From the NCBI GenBank assembly GCA_026419775.2, contig JAOPGA020000657.1:62001-126000 (forward strand): DNA of 64,000 nucleotides. Reading direction: 5' to 3'. Position 1 is the stretch's first letter. Every line of letters begins with the position of its first letter. Shown here one piece after another: positions 19,802 through 28,205 of the stretch. This DNA comes from Acrasis kona. Its lineage: Eukaryota > Heterolobosea > Eutetramitea > Acrasida > Acrasidae. The translations under genes and the position numbers were made by a program. Below the pieces are notes generated by a model, which saw only the letters and a program-made list of their open reading frames with translations, was not told the origin of the DNA and made no database searches.

Positions 19802-20524
19802 TTACAACGTATCACCAATTAAGCCTCTTTCCTCTCTTCCCTTGTTTCCTTTACGACCATAATAAAAGTATTGGAACAACAACACACAATCAACAACAAG
19901 TTGGAAAACGCCGCATGCAATAAATTGAATTGGTTGATTTTTGAAGATAAAATAGAATGTTTTGAATCCATCTCCTAAGAACCATGTTCCAAGAAGGATA
20001 GGTGATAAACCTTCTACACTTTGACTCTTAAAATTTTTGATAGCCTGTGGGAGTCCAAGTACAGCCTCAATTGTAGTACTCATGGTTCCAAGCAATTCGA
20101 CATATGCACCACTTATGGGAATCATGAACAAAGACAAAGTGCCAACGCTCAAGCAAAACACAGCTGTGAAGGCTACGTATGAAAAAAAATCGCTCCAGTT
20201 CCAGAATTGAGATACGTCCAAGTCAGTGATTGTTGATGCCTTCTTCGCATTTTTGCCATACCTAACACATATTTCTAGCATTACAAGTTGAACTGCAATC
20301 ATCAAAACACTTTGCAAAAGTAGTGGTGTTTCAAATCTTTTTCCCATCCAAAAGTATATCCTCAAAATGTTGGCCAACAAAAGCACTAGCGACACCATTT
20401 TAGAAAAGCCAGAAGAATCACGAGCTTTTGCAATCTTTCTGTATTGATCCACATAACCGATGTTTGGTGCAAACACCATGAGCACATCGATAGCTCCGTC
20501 TAATATTGTGGTCACAATGCTCAT
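19802..20524 (-). CDS. PQ-loop transporter, SLC66A2/PQLC1-like
   Basis: 240 residues, seven hydrophobic helices. Two PQ-loop repeats are visible: the first (about 19-80; PNIGYVDQYRKIAKARDSSG) has a degenerate PQ, the second has GLPQAIKNFKSQSVEGLSP. The pattern MSIVTTILDGAIDVLMVFAP..GYVDQY matches SLC66A2. Relatives act as lysosomal cationic amino-acid or cystine exporters, or scaffold lipid scrambling; the substrate here is unknown. Intronless. Its start codon is 24 bp from that of the divergent ERA GTPase gene, so the two share a very short promoter. Confidence 0.85.
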   Translation of the reverse strand: MSIVTTILDGAIDVLMVFAPNIGYVDQYRKIAKARDSSGFSKMVSLVLLLANILRIYFWMGKRFETPLLLQSVLMIAVQLVMLEICVRYGKNAKKASTITDLDVSQFWNWSDFFSYVAFTAVFCLSVGTLSLFMIPISGAYVELLGTMSTTIEAVLGLPQAIKNFKSQSVEGLSPILLGTWFLGDGFKTFYFIFKNQPIQFIACGVFQLVVDCVLLFQYFYYGRKGNKGREERGLIGDTL

Positions 20525-20548
20525 GAACTTTTAAGTTTACTGTTACAA

Positions 20549-21898
20549 ATGTTCAACATTCAACTCAGAGTTTCAACACAAACCACAAGATTATTTCAAT
20601 CATATACATATGCAGTATTTCGTAAAAACCGATATGACAAATCAAAACCAAAGAAAATCGAACCAACAAAAATCGATCCAAAAGTAAAAATGTTGAGGGA
20701 AAATGGATTTGTTAGCAATGACGCCGACCAAGCCAAAGACATAATCGAAAACAACAGTTTCAGGGCATTACTTTCAGATTCAGAACAATCCACGTTACAA
20801 AATCTAAAGCGCAATCCACTCAACAAACCACAACACCTATTGGAGGAGCAGCCAGTAGAATCAGAAAGTGAAGAGCAAGATGTACAAAAGTCACATGAGG
20901 TCAGGCCAGAAAACAAAAGGTTACTAAAGGTTGCATTCTTTGGGAATCCAAACGCCGGAAAATCAACATTAATAAATCGTCTTTTAAAACAAAAGGCATC
21001 AGCTGTGTCCATGAAACCTCAAACAACACGTGAAAGATTGTTGGGTTTGCTTATTGACGAAGACGTGCAGCTAGCACTGTACGACACTCCTGGTGTTCTG
21101 GACAAGAGAGCACTGCGCGACATTTACCGAAAACACAAGGACAATCAACAGTTAAGCCAATTACTAAACGAAGCAATGGAGCCTGCCGTTGAAGCGGACA
21201 TGATTTTAATCATTGTAGATGCAAAAAGACCAACTTATGAGCTGGACCATTTATTAGAGAAATTATCCAACGGAATGCAAGGTGCCACAAAGAAGCCAGA
21301 GTTGGTTTGTGTGTTAAATAAGATTGACATGTTACAGGACAAGGACGCCGTGGATCAAGTTCGCACCGAAATCATAACAAACACTCAAGATAAAATCTTT
21401 ACCGACGTCATTGCGGTTAGCGCCAAGATTGGAACGAACATTGAAACTTTGTTGTCCTACATGAAGATGAAGTCCATCAAGAGCGAATGGATGATGGATC
21501 CTCCTGGAAAGAAAACTAGTATGGTTCCACATGTTTCTGCGCGTGATAGAGTCAAAGAAGTCGTCAGGGAAAAGATTTATCGAAGATTGAACAGAGAAAT
21601 TCCTTATCAAACTAGTGTAGAGGTTAATAAATTTGATTTGTATCGTAGGGGTGAGGAATGGATATTGAATATATCTGTCAATGTTCACGTCCAAAGGTTT
21701 AGTCATAAGCTCATCTTGTTGGGTGCCATCAAGGACATTCACACTCACTCCATATCAAACCTAAAAAGTATGTATGCTGGTGTTCAACCTTATTTGTCGT
21801 TGGAGGTGATATGCGAAGAGGAAAAGACAAACACAATACCTCACCACGAAAGCAGGAGACAAGAACTAGAAAGGAGGAAAAAACAAAATAAGAAATAA
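20549..21898 (+). CDS. ERAL1: Mitochondrial ERA-like GTPase with KH domain
   Basis: 449 residues. A mitochondrial presequence is followed by a polar linker. The GTPase domain has G1 GNPNAGKST (about 132), the G2 T in TTRERLLG, G3 DTPG, G4 NKID and a G5-like SAK. The C-terminal KH-type domain has ERA-like VREKIYRRLNREIPYQTSVEV and a shortened GxxG region. In the family ERAL1 binds the small-subunit rRNA 3' region and helps assemble the mitoribosomal small subunit. The stop is 4 bp from the stop of the convergent DBF4-type gene. Confidence 0.9.
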   Translation: MFNIQLRVSTQTTRLFQSYTYAVFRKNRYDKSKPKKIEPTKIDPKVKMLRENGFVSNDADQAKDIIENNSFRALLSDSEQSTLQNLKRNPLNKPQHLLEEQPVESESEEQDVQKSHEVRPENKRLLKVAFFGNPNAGKSTLINRLLKQKASAVSMKPQTTRERLLGLLIDEDVQLALYDTPGVLDKRALRDIYRKHKDNQQLSQLLNEAMEPAVEADMILIIVDAKRPTYELDHLLEKLSNGMQGATKKPELVCVLNKIDMLQDKDAVDQVRTEIITNTQDKIFTDVIAVSAKIGTNIETLLSYMKMKSIKSEWMMDPPGKKTSMVPHVSARDRVKEVVREKIYRRLNREIPYQTSVEVNKFDLYRRGEEWILNISVNVHVQRFSHKLILLGAIKDIHTHSISNLKSMYAGVQPYLSLEVICEEEKTNTIPHHESRRQELERRKKQNKK

Positions 21899-21902
21899 AA
21901 AG

Positions 21903-22872
21903 TTATGTTTGTTCAACTTTTTTATTTGATTTAAAGTCTTCTACTTGTCTCTTCCTCTTACCTAGTGTCAGTTCGTCGTCAAGCACAATCTTGATTTCCT
22001 CTCCTTGTGACATTTTTCGAAAAAAGTTATCAATCTCGCTGTAATGCTTATCTTCTCCGGCTATTCTTTTATGGAGGTCGGTCGACCGATGAAGTTCAAT
22101 GTCACAATCATAAAACCTTTCGCAGACTTGGCAATAAGGAAACTTTTTAGTTCCAGTGTTGGCATTCTGTGTGTTCTGTCGTGAAGAAGATTGGTCGAGC
22201 GACGACAGGTATTCACTCTTTTTCCTCATCTCTTCTGCACACTTTTCTCGTTCATAAAATGTTTGAAAAGGAGATTCATTATATTTCGTATCGTAGTTGA
22301 TGAAAGGTACGTTGTACTTTACAACTCGGTTATTAGGTTTCGACTTTGATTCCATAATGATGGGATGAAAGTACTTTATGCTTGATTGACCCGTCTTGAG
22401 GTCTTCTATTGTCATGTATGCGTTAGGTACCAACACATCTCTTCTTTTTTTATTAAGCGAGTTGAACATTTGTTTAACTGCAAGTCGAGACGGGGTTTCT
22501 TCTATTATTATTGGATGCTGCTCATCGAGACCCTGATCTTTAAAATTGATAAATGCCTGAGAGTCGCCGCTTAGTGGCTCCGGTGAATGGCTATCCCTTT
22601 TTCTTAATTTGATTTTCAATTCGGCTAGTAAATTTTTAATGTTCCATATACGAAGTGATGGTCGCTGATTATTGACTTTTGAGTTTGATTTTGCCTCTGT
22701 GGTAACTAAGTCAGTGGTCTCATCATTTAATGTGTGGCATATTTTCTAAGTGATGCTTACATTAACAACATATATGTATACTTACTGCTTTAAATTTTTG
22801 TACTATTCTCTTTTCTAAGGCCTCTCTTTGCTCTACAGACAGTTGAACTGATATGTAGAAGAACCTTGTCAT
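21903..22872 (-). CDS. DBF4-type zinc-finger protein, Cdc7 kinase regulatory subunit
   Basis: Exons 22872-22786 and 22745-21903, joined over a 40-nt GTAAGT..CTTAG intron, give 309 residues. An N-terminal motif-N-like segment (SLRIWNIKNLLAELKIKLRKR) and a motif-M-like PFINYD stretch are followed by a DBF4-type zinc finger: YCQVCERFYDCDIELHRSTD with a second His, then YSEIDNF. Dbf4 activates Cdc7 to phosphorylate MCM at replication origins; motif M and the finger contact the kinase. The protein is short for a Dbf4, lacking an obvious full BRCT in the N-terminus. The zinc finger is the firmest evidence. Confidence 0.72.
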
Positions 22873-23181
22873 GATTATTTTAGAATTGTAAACATAAACC
22901 TTCAAGTTGTTAAATTTGAAGTTCAACAAATGTGTGCATCGAAATTTAGTGGGTTACTTGAGAAGTTTCATTATTGATAAAAGAGTTCATTATCGTCTCT
23001 TTATTATTTAGAACGCTTGAAACGACGCGCAAGAAGACAACAAAGAGGGCATCAAAAAGTGAAGGGTAGTTTGAGCAAAAAAAGGAAGATTGAATATCAG
23101 ACTTTATATGATTTACTGTTGATGTGATCCCTCATTCAGTAATACCACCAACAAGCATTTGAATAAGTTAATAATTTACAT
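22873..23181. other. Intergenic region, nothing recognised
   Basis: About 310 bp upstream of the DBF4-type gene and downstream of a small secreted-type gene. No ORF, repeat or RNA gene was seen. Confidence 0.5.
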
Positions 23182-23625
23182 TTAATTTCTCACAAATACA
23201 CTATTTCCAAACGCTACTTTATCGAACATCATTCTAACCTTATTTATCTGAACACCTTGATCATTAACAAGTTCTACGACAAAACTCTGATTCTTCTTCA
23301 AATTTGAAGTGTCATCTCTAGGTGATTTACAAGATAGCATTAGAAAACCACTTCCATCGCCTAGTAGTTTGCCTTGGTTCTCTATTTTTATTACATTCGA
23401 TGTTTTTGAGTCCTTTATAGTAATATTTCTAATCTTCATTTCTCCGTCAAATTTTTCTAAGGTTATATCTTGTACAGGTAGTATGGAATCTACTTTTTTG
23501 CATGAGTTCGTATGTCCTGCTGTTGTGGAACCTGGACTAACTTTGCACTCTCCTGCATGAATACCAGGGCTAATGGACGGGGATTTTACTTTAACAGCAC
23601 CTGCAGTAAGAATCTGTAATAGCAT
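23182..23625 (-). CDS. Hypothetical Cys-containing protein, 5' end uncertain
   Basis: 147 residues from the ATG at 23625. Features: cysteines at about 27, 42 and 100, a Ser/Thr/Gly-rich N-terminal third, and beta-strand-rich remainder (KIRNITIKDSKTSNVIKIEN, SFVVELVNDQGVQINKVRMM). No family recognised. A second open frame starts at the ATG at 23777 and could be spliced in frame over a 101- or 113-nt intron (GTATTA or GTATAA donor, CTGCAG acceptor). That would be long for this genome, so the shorter model is preferred. Confidence 0.5.
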   Translation of the reverse strand: MLLQILTAGAVKVKSPSISPGIHAGECKVSPGSTTAGHTNSCKKVDSILPVQDITLEKFDGEMKIRNITIKDSKTSNVIKIENQGKLLGDGSGFLMLSCKSPRDDTSNLKKNQSFVVELVNDQGVQINKVRMMFDKVAFGNSVFVRN

Positions 23626-23978
23626 GATGATTGTTGTGGTATTATGATAAAAAAGTTCTTGAGATTGTTGGTTTTGTTGTCCATGGAGCTTCTAATAATA
23701 CCTTGACTTATACCATAATTGGAAGTGCTCTTTATTTTTAAATTTGAACAGGTAACGGTTTTGGTATGATGTGTCATTTTTAGTTTCGATGGTGAATCAT
23801 CTGAAAGTCAGGATTAAAAGTGATTTCAAACTTGTGTTGGGTATTTTATTGTGAATCTCGATATGCTTCATTAATGACGCTGCGAAAGTGACTGGTCTAA
23901 TTTTAATATTTTATTAAGTTCAAATTATAGATTGTATTATAAGTATTTCAGAAGTAAAGCTCTGCGCCATCTTACACA

Positions 23979-24935
23979 ATGATAAACTTCAAGGACACCT
24001 GTGATGTAAATACTTCCGAATCAGATATTGAAGTTGATTGGAGGGATATTTTGATGGACATTGATATGTGTCAAAAAAAAGCCTCTGAAAAAGATACCAA
24101 CATGGAAGCAAGACAAAGAACAACTCTTAACTCACAGACGTCCATGAACGTAAATACACTAGGCTTCCTGAACATGTCGTTACGTACTGTTAACGAAACG
24201 AACGTAGTCCATCCCTCAACAATTCCAGTGAACATTTTATCACATATTTTGAACTTGGTCACAATCGATCACCCTGGGCCGCGATTGCAAACATATACCA
24301 ATGTTGAAATAACTGGATACAATTCCCCGATGCTTCTTAATAATGCCAACCAAGGTATAATGCACAGCATTGTAACGGCCGGTTTTGAAGCTGTACCTGG
24401 CCATGAATATGCGATATGGTTCGAGGTGAGCGGCCCAGTTACCATAATCCACCGTGTGGATGTTCAAGCGGTGGGAAATGCGCCACTACCTAATATTCCA
24501 AACCTAGTGCCATATGCAGCTCCGGTCGTCGCAGCCCCAATCGTCGCATTTCCAATTATAGTGACATATCAGTATTCTGGTCAGTTTGACCATATACTTC
24601 GTATTTATAATATAAAGCAGCCCGTGATACTCCCCCTCTCGTTCAATGTGTATAATATTGAATTTCGCAAATTGTGTCGGGTGTGCTACGATTTGGTGCT
24701 TGGAACAGGGATAATAGCTTGGACAAGAGACAACACGATTCCAGCTCAGGCAGGTGGAATTAGATATAGAGGCTTGGCCAGGTTTAGAAGTAACTTGATT
24801 GAATTCTCTATTGAGGAAAATCTGCCAGCATCACGTTTTTCTGTTATGATAGGTATGAATCATCGAGGATATACATCTGCTTATTTAAATCGGGCTCACA
24901 GAGCAATGATAGACTTCTATGAATTGAGAGCTTAA
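23979..24935 (+). CDS. Orphan 318-residue protein
   Basis: Intronless, ATG at 23979. The first 60 residues are acidic/polar. The rest is rich in beta-strand-like stretches (SIVTAGFEAVPGHEYAIWFE, FPIIVTYQYSGQFDHILRIY, FSVMIGMNHRG) with an internal Pro/Ala/Val-rich loop (VPYAAPVVAAPIVAF). There is no signal peptide or membrane helix. The predicted beta sandwich is unassigned. Codon use differs from the neighbours in having more mixed third positions. A 13-bp piece of its Pro/Ala/Val coding DNA (24532-24544) recurs at 24943-24955, just after the stop. Confidence 0.55.
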   Translation: MINFKDTCDVNTSESDIEVDWRDILMDIDMCQKKASEKDTNMEARQRTTLNSQTSMNVNTLGFLNMSLRTVNETNVVHPSTIPVNILSHILNLVTIDHPGPRLQTYTNVEITGYNSPMLLNNANQGIMHSIVTAGFEAVPGHEYAIWFEVSGPVTIIHRVDVQAVGNAPLPNIPNLVPYAAPVVAAPIVAFPIIVTYQYSGQFDHILRIYNIKQPVILPLSFNVYNIEFRKLCRVCYDLVLGTGIIAWTRDNTIPAQAGGIRYRGLARFRSNLIEFSIEENLPASRFSVMIGMNHRGYTSAYLNRAHRAMIDFYELRA

Positions 24936-25780
24936 CAAAGCGCCGGTCGTCGCAGTTCTAATCCTCACGCCTTTGAGATTAATAAAAGGAATATTGAATT
25001 AAAAGATGATATTAATAAGTATATTCTTCTTCTTAATACCTTCACAGTCAAAAACCGATCTATCCTGTATTCATCATCCTTATTGTCACTCATTTTCTCT
25101 ATGATGTTTTCTTAAAGGGATAACCTTATAGAAGTATTGACAGAATGATGGAGAAGAGAAAAACAATGAGTGCTGGCTAGTCTACAGCTATAGATCATCT
25201 TGCTCTATTCTCTACATCCTTTAAGAACTGGCGTAGTACAAGATTTGAAGTAATTGCACACACCTCATTCAGAGGATTAAAGCTTTTTAGAGGTTACTAA
25301 AGCAGGAAAATAGTCTCCGGTGATCGAAATTTATTATTCGGTTAAACCTCACGTAATCGTCCAAACTCTATAGAGTTCAGATCCGGGTCTACTAGAGTAA
25401 AAAGACGTATTAGATTAGATTTTTGGCATTCATCTTTTTAGACTATTATGGTCCACAGGATTGCGCAATCAACGAACTAGCTTTGCTTCAATTTCTACCT
25501 TTCAACCATAGGACACCATTAATATCATATTTACTCGTAATCGATTTTCGAGTTGTTAGCAGATGGTTCAGATCATCCATTACCAGTCCATGTTTCGTAG
25601 ATGGTGTTATGTTCTCTGAGTTCGTGTCTCCGATGCCTGATGAGTTGGATTTGGTGAAACAACCATCAGATTAACCCAATCAAATAAGACCTGTTATTAT
25701 CCCTCTTCTTTACAACGACCGAAGAAAATTATCCGTGTTTTCTAACCAGCACACTCAATTATACCAGAAGAACAAGTGGC
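24936..25780. other. Low-gene region with an uncertain open frame
   Basis: 845 bp. An open frame at 25423-25674 (+) starts only at TTG and encodes 83 residues, with an acidic end (FVDGVMFSEFVSPMPDELDL). It could be a terminal exon or remnant. A 13-bp copy from the upstream gene lies at 24943-24955. The frame of the next gene is open for 29 codons upstream of its ATG, so an upstream exon is possible. Nothing else recognised. Confidence 0.35.
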
Positions 25781-26149
25781 ATGAGCGCGCAGAAGAAGCT
25801 AATATTCGTAAACATGGACTTTACCACAAAGCAACAACGCATGAAGTCAAGGAAGCTTCAAGTATCCACCAAGCAGCTTGCAGAATGCATGCATCTGCCG
25901 CAGACCGTTGCCTGCAAAGAACTCAACATTTCCTTGTCCACATTGAAGAGGAGGTTCTACGAGCTTGGCATTGGGAAATGGAACGCAAACAACAAATGTA
26001 CAAAACAAAAAAAGACATTACAGAGCAAGGCTGACATATCATATATCCTGAACAAAAAAGACGGAGTGGACTCTACATGTGTGAATTGTGGAGTAGACTG
26101 GTTGGACAAGGCTCTTAAGCATGAGACGAAATGCATTAGTAAAAATTAA
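25781..26149 (+). CDS. Mini RWP-RK domain transcription factor
   Basis: 122 residues from the ATG at 25781. The centre matches the RWP-RK domain: LPQTVACKELNISLSTLKRRFYELGIGKWN, a helix-turn-helix where GIGKWN replaces the usual GIxRWPxRK. A C-terminal CVNCG..H..KC (C-x2-C-x14-H-x3-C spacing approximate) could bind zinc. Such proteins regulate nitrogen response and gametogenesis in plants and occur in amoebae. This one is little more than the DNA-binding domain. The key Pro-x-Arg-Lys tail is missing, so DNA binding may differ. Confidence 0.75.
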   Translation: MSAQKKLIFVNMDFTTKQQRMKSRKLQVSTKQLAECMHLPQTVACKELNISLSTLKRRFYELGIGKWNANNKCTKQKKTLQSKADISYILNKKDGVDSTCVNCGVDWLDKALKHETKCISKN

Positions 26150-27486
26150 TTATTCTCTCTTCTTCTATAATTGGATAGTTGTAGCTCGTGAATATTTATT
26201 TATATAAATACAATACTGGAAACTTCCAGTCGGACTTTTCTCCAAGCACAAATCAAGAAACACACACAAATTTAGCAAAAAGATTCTTCGCTGAATCTTA
26301 ATCTTATGATATCAAAGGACTTCTCTGAACATCAAGGAATGATTTCAATAACAATATATCTTTTAGACTGCTATCTGGGTATTGGTGCCCAAGATTTATT
26401 TTAGCTTCAATCTACTCTTTATATGTTGCTGTGATAGTGTGTGAAGTTTCAATCAATTTTATATTACCAATACGTCACTTTACAGAGCTTTACAAACAAA
26501 AGATCCTTGTTGTATCTTATATCCCTTTGAGTGGATCTTTTGTTTGTAAAGCTCTGTAAACAGTTAGAATGTAAATTAAAATGCAGGCACAGGATTCTTC
26601 CGTCTTACTGTGGAACCTGCCGACGCATGCTGAATCCTCCAATGGACTATTGAATCCTCCGATGACATGATGAATCCTTCCATACTCTTTATACTAGTAG
26701 TTAAACTATAGAGTTTAATGTCTACATACAATGACGTCAGTGGGAAGTATGGCGCTATCATAACTGACCCCATTATGTGAATTCCCAAACTTATATGTTG
26801 GTCACCATTTGATCAAGAGAATCAAGAGTAACATTTACATGCTTTATGTGAGTATTTTTATATTGACATGCAACACGATACATGGGCATTGCGATAACGA
26901 CATTTCTTACTTCGCCATTTTTTATTTAGTGTTGGCAGTTCTTGATGAGTGATTCATTTTGAAGGAGAGGTCTATTTGTCGGATTTCTAGTTTGGTTGAT
27001 TTTTTGATTACTCCCATCACTGCCGGACAGTTCGTTTCCAAGTATTTTGCATTAACCAAAGTGAATGTCAGTCATTTTAACTGCAAAGTGGTGTTGTCGA
27101 GCGTTTGTTCGCTTTACTATTTTTTTCTTATATCTTGATAAAACAATAAACAATGCATTTGTTATGTACTCTATATTGTTTTGACTAATATTGTGGCCAC
27201 CAACGATAGGCAAAGACTTATACATAATGGCGTACATATACCTTTAGAAGGAAGCGGATTAAACACAGGGATCAAGACTAATAATAAACAAGCCGACATA
27301 CAAACAGTGCGATTTTTTTTATAGAAGCGGCCGTGGGTCAAATCATAATGCCATAAAAGTATATATATTACAATAGATATTAAAAATAGCACGACAAATT
27401 TCTCAACATGGCAAGTGCAGAGGTCTTGTCCTAAATAAAACACTTATAAATTTACCATTTCCACAGGTCAAATCAACACAACAAAA
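26150..27486. other. 1.3-kb intergenic region, no gene recognised
   Basis: No ATG-initiated frame above 60 codons with protein-like composition. It holds a perfect 28-bp inverted repeat (separate entry) and, at about 26628-26680, three irregular copies of TGAATCCT(C/T)C spaced 20-21 nt. The rest is AT-rich. Confidence 0.5.
26479..26560. repeat. Perfect 28-bp inverted repeat (hairpin), 26-nt loop
   Basis: Arms 26479-26506 and 26533-26560 are exact reverse complements with a 26-nt loop. There is no flanking poly-T terminator or conserved RNA context. As RNA it would form a very stable stem. Possible origins are a mobile-element remnant, a small-RNA precursor or a transcript-end structure; none can be decided. 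Confidence 0.9.
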
Positions 27487-28122
27487 ATGCACCAAATAAT
27501 CGCACTCACTATCCTATGCCTAATCGTCGCTACAAGCGCAGAATACACCGACTTACAATTAAGAAGAGATATGATGTATAATCAACAAGGCAGTCCTAAA
27601 GAATACTCTCACAGCTACATGATAACCGACACCAACAGCATATTCCTCACATCTTACGATCTATCGAGCATATCATCAAACATTAAGATCGTGTCAGCCT
27701 CTCTATACATTGCAAGCCAAGACATCGACGAAAAGGAGCATGAAGCACCAACGTCAAACGAACACTCATTATTACAGACACTAACGACAAACATCGACTC
27801 AACCGTGACCATTTCTGTTTCGAAGTACTTTGATGAAAAGATATCCTCTGCAAAGGTTCAGTCTGGTCTTGTGCCAATAACACAACAAACCATCCGCAAA
27901 GGAGAAACAATTGCGGTGGACATCACACAAGCAGTCACTAGTGCAATTGAAGCAAAGTTACAGGAACTCAGCCTTGGTTTTAAGATTGTCGACTCACGGC
28001 CAGTGTCTTTTGCATCCAGAGAAGACGACCCAAGATCATCATACATAATAGTTCAGTATGAAAAAGAAAAACCTAAGCCATCACTACACATCAGAGTAGT
28101 CACAAGCGACCTCAAAAACTAA
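27487..28122 (+). CDS. Secreted DNRLRE/CBM96-like protein
   Basis: 211 residues. Signal peptide MHQIIALTILCLIVATSA. One domain follows with the pattern of DNRLRE (CBM96-like) beta sandwiches: SIFLTSYDLSSI..IKIVSASLYIAS early, AVDITQAVTSAI in the middle and PVSFASREDDPRSSYIIVQY near the end, the family's typical FxSRE..P.L.V.Y. Such modules bind polysaccharides on bacterial and eukaryotic surface proteins. Here it stands alone, so it is probably a secreted carbohydrate-binding or cell-surface protein. Intronless. Confidence 0.6.
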   Translation: MHQIIALTILCLIVATSAEYTDLQLRRDMMYNQQGSPKEYSHSYMITDTNSIFLTSYDLSSISSNIKIVSASLYIASQDIDEKEHEAPTSNEHSLLQTLTTNIDSTVTISVSKYFDEKISSAKVQSGLVPITQQTIRKGETIAVDITQAVTSAIEAKLQELSLGFKIVDSRPVSFASREDDPRSSYIIVQYEKEKPKPSLHIRVVTSDLKN

Positions 28123-28205
28123 TTTGTATACATAAAACTTTTATATTCTTTTTACATCTGCTGTTTATCTCTTCTTGTTGCATTGCTTGGATGTTAACAT
28201 GAATA

